51,906 bases of DNA, taken from Chryseobacterium sp. (lineage in GTDB: Bacteria > Bacteroidota > Bacteroidia > Flavobacteriales > Weeksellaceae). The notes below the pieces were generated by a model. The model saw only the letters and a program-made list of their open reading frames with translations. It was not told the DNA's origin and did not search any database. This document shows positions 51,668 to 51,906 of the stretch, piece by piece (the first letter of the stretch is position 1; every line of letters begins with the position of its first letter). The position numbers and the translations under genes were made by a program. The stretch is taken from NCBI GenBank assembly GCA_031286615.1, contig JAITUA010000008.1, positions 172,703 to 224,608 on the forward strand, written 5' to 3'.

Positions 51668-51906
51668 ATGAAAAAACTCTATCTCGGAGCGTTAAGTTTA
51701 TGCACGGCCTTGGGTATCTCTGCCCAGGAAATGGTATGGCAGAAAGACATCAAATCCTCTACCCAGGATTTTCTTAGCCAGGTTACCACAACAATCGATC
51801 AGCAGTATCTTATAACGGGAAGCTCTATTCAAAGCGATAAGCAGCAGGCTTCAGGCAGTAAGCAGAATAATGGGTACGATTTTCACCTTGTAAAACTTAA
51901 TCAGCA
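51668..51906 (+). CDS. Start of a large secreted protein (3' end outside window)
   Basis: Partial: 79 codons. Signal peptide MKKLYLGALSLCTALGISAQ, then EMVWQKDIKSSTQDFLSQVTT, QQYLITGSSIQ, GYDFHLVKLNQ. This looks like the first blade-like repeat (x-x-YLITGSS...DFHLVKLNQ) of the beta-propeller T9SS cargo proteins common in Chryseobacterium, which can continue for over a thousand residues, some with RHS repeats. A TTACTTTG box near 51637-51644 (one mismatch to TAnnTTTG) may be its promoter. The type of sorting domain lies outside the window. Confidence 0.75.
   Translation, partial: MKKLYLGALSLCTALGISAQEMVWQKDIKSSTQDFLSQVTTTIDQQYLITGSSIQSDKQQASGSKQNNGYDFHLVKLNQ

Noticed and set aside
1-51906. 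CRISPR array, complete insertion sequence or prophage
   Set aside because: I saw no regularly spaced repeats, no transposase or integrase gene and no phage structural genes anywhere in the window.

Overview
The window looks like a chromosomal segment of a flavobacterium in the Chryseobacterium group (Bacteroidota, Weeksellaceae-like). The DNA is AT-rich. Genes mostly lack Shine-Dalgarno sequences. Several promoters match the Bacteroidota pattern TTG-N18/19-TAnnTTTG. The gene content is typical of the group: gldKLMN of the type IX secretion system (T9SS), a T9SS type B sorted surface protein, GLPGLI proteins, DUF4270, MtaB and several POT peptide transporters. The species assignment is inference from recalled gene content; no search was run.

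Layout. 0-4.3 kb: end of a 5'-nucleotidase-like lipoprotein gene, dapA, a GNAT acetyltransferase, an AraC-type regulator overlapping a receiver protein that lacks its phospho-acceptor Asp, then 0.6 kb without a gene that holds a palindromic element and a terminator. 4.3-12.8 kb (minus strand): recG, a periplasmic thioredoxin, and three POT transporters interrupted by a broken DUF1016 nuclease gene. 12.9-20 kb: an accessory island with three small GG-leader, Cys-containing secreted peptides, two GLPGLI proteins, an XRE-type regulator, a C39-like/VKOR/thioredoxin fusion and a DPP IV peptidase. 20-30 kb: small conserved proteins, a GT35 alpha-glucan phosphorylase homologue without the PLP lysine, a possible PD-(D/E)XK orphan, a T9SS cargo protein, a DinB-like protein, mtaB, an FMN-type glutamate synthase homologue and an FKBP-like lipoprotein. 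30-42 kb: S4 protein, aroK, a tRNA-Lys/tRNA-Leu/tRNA-Lys cluster, panC, a half-size starch-synthase homologue, DUF4270, glmS and gldKLMN. 42-51.9 kb: an FAD oxidoreductase, a SemiSWEET, two lipoproteins, an RND efflux operon (lipoprotein adaptor, pump, outer-membrane channel), and the start of a large secreted protein that runs off the end.

The most distinctive region is 12.9-17.3 kb. Two modules, peptide 1-GLPGLI and peptide 2-VKOR/thioredoxin-GLPGLI, share a nearly identical promoter/leader segment with a GTCA-N4-TGAC palindrome at the expected transcription start. They flank an XRE regulator that has its own perfect palindrome. Each peptide gene is followed by a hairpin that could limit expression of the downstream gene. 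I read this as a regulated system for making and oxidising disulfide-bonded secreted peptides; the function is not shown by the sequence. A third GG-leader peptide lies about 2.3 kb further on, beside DPP IV.
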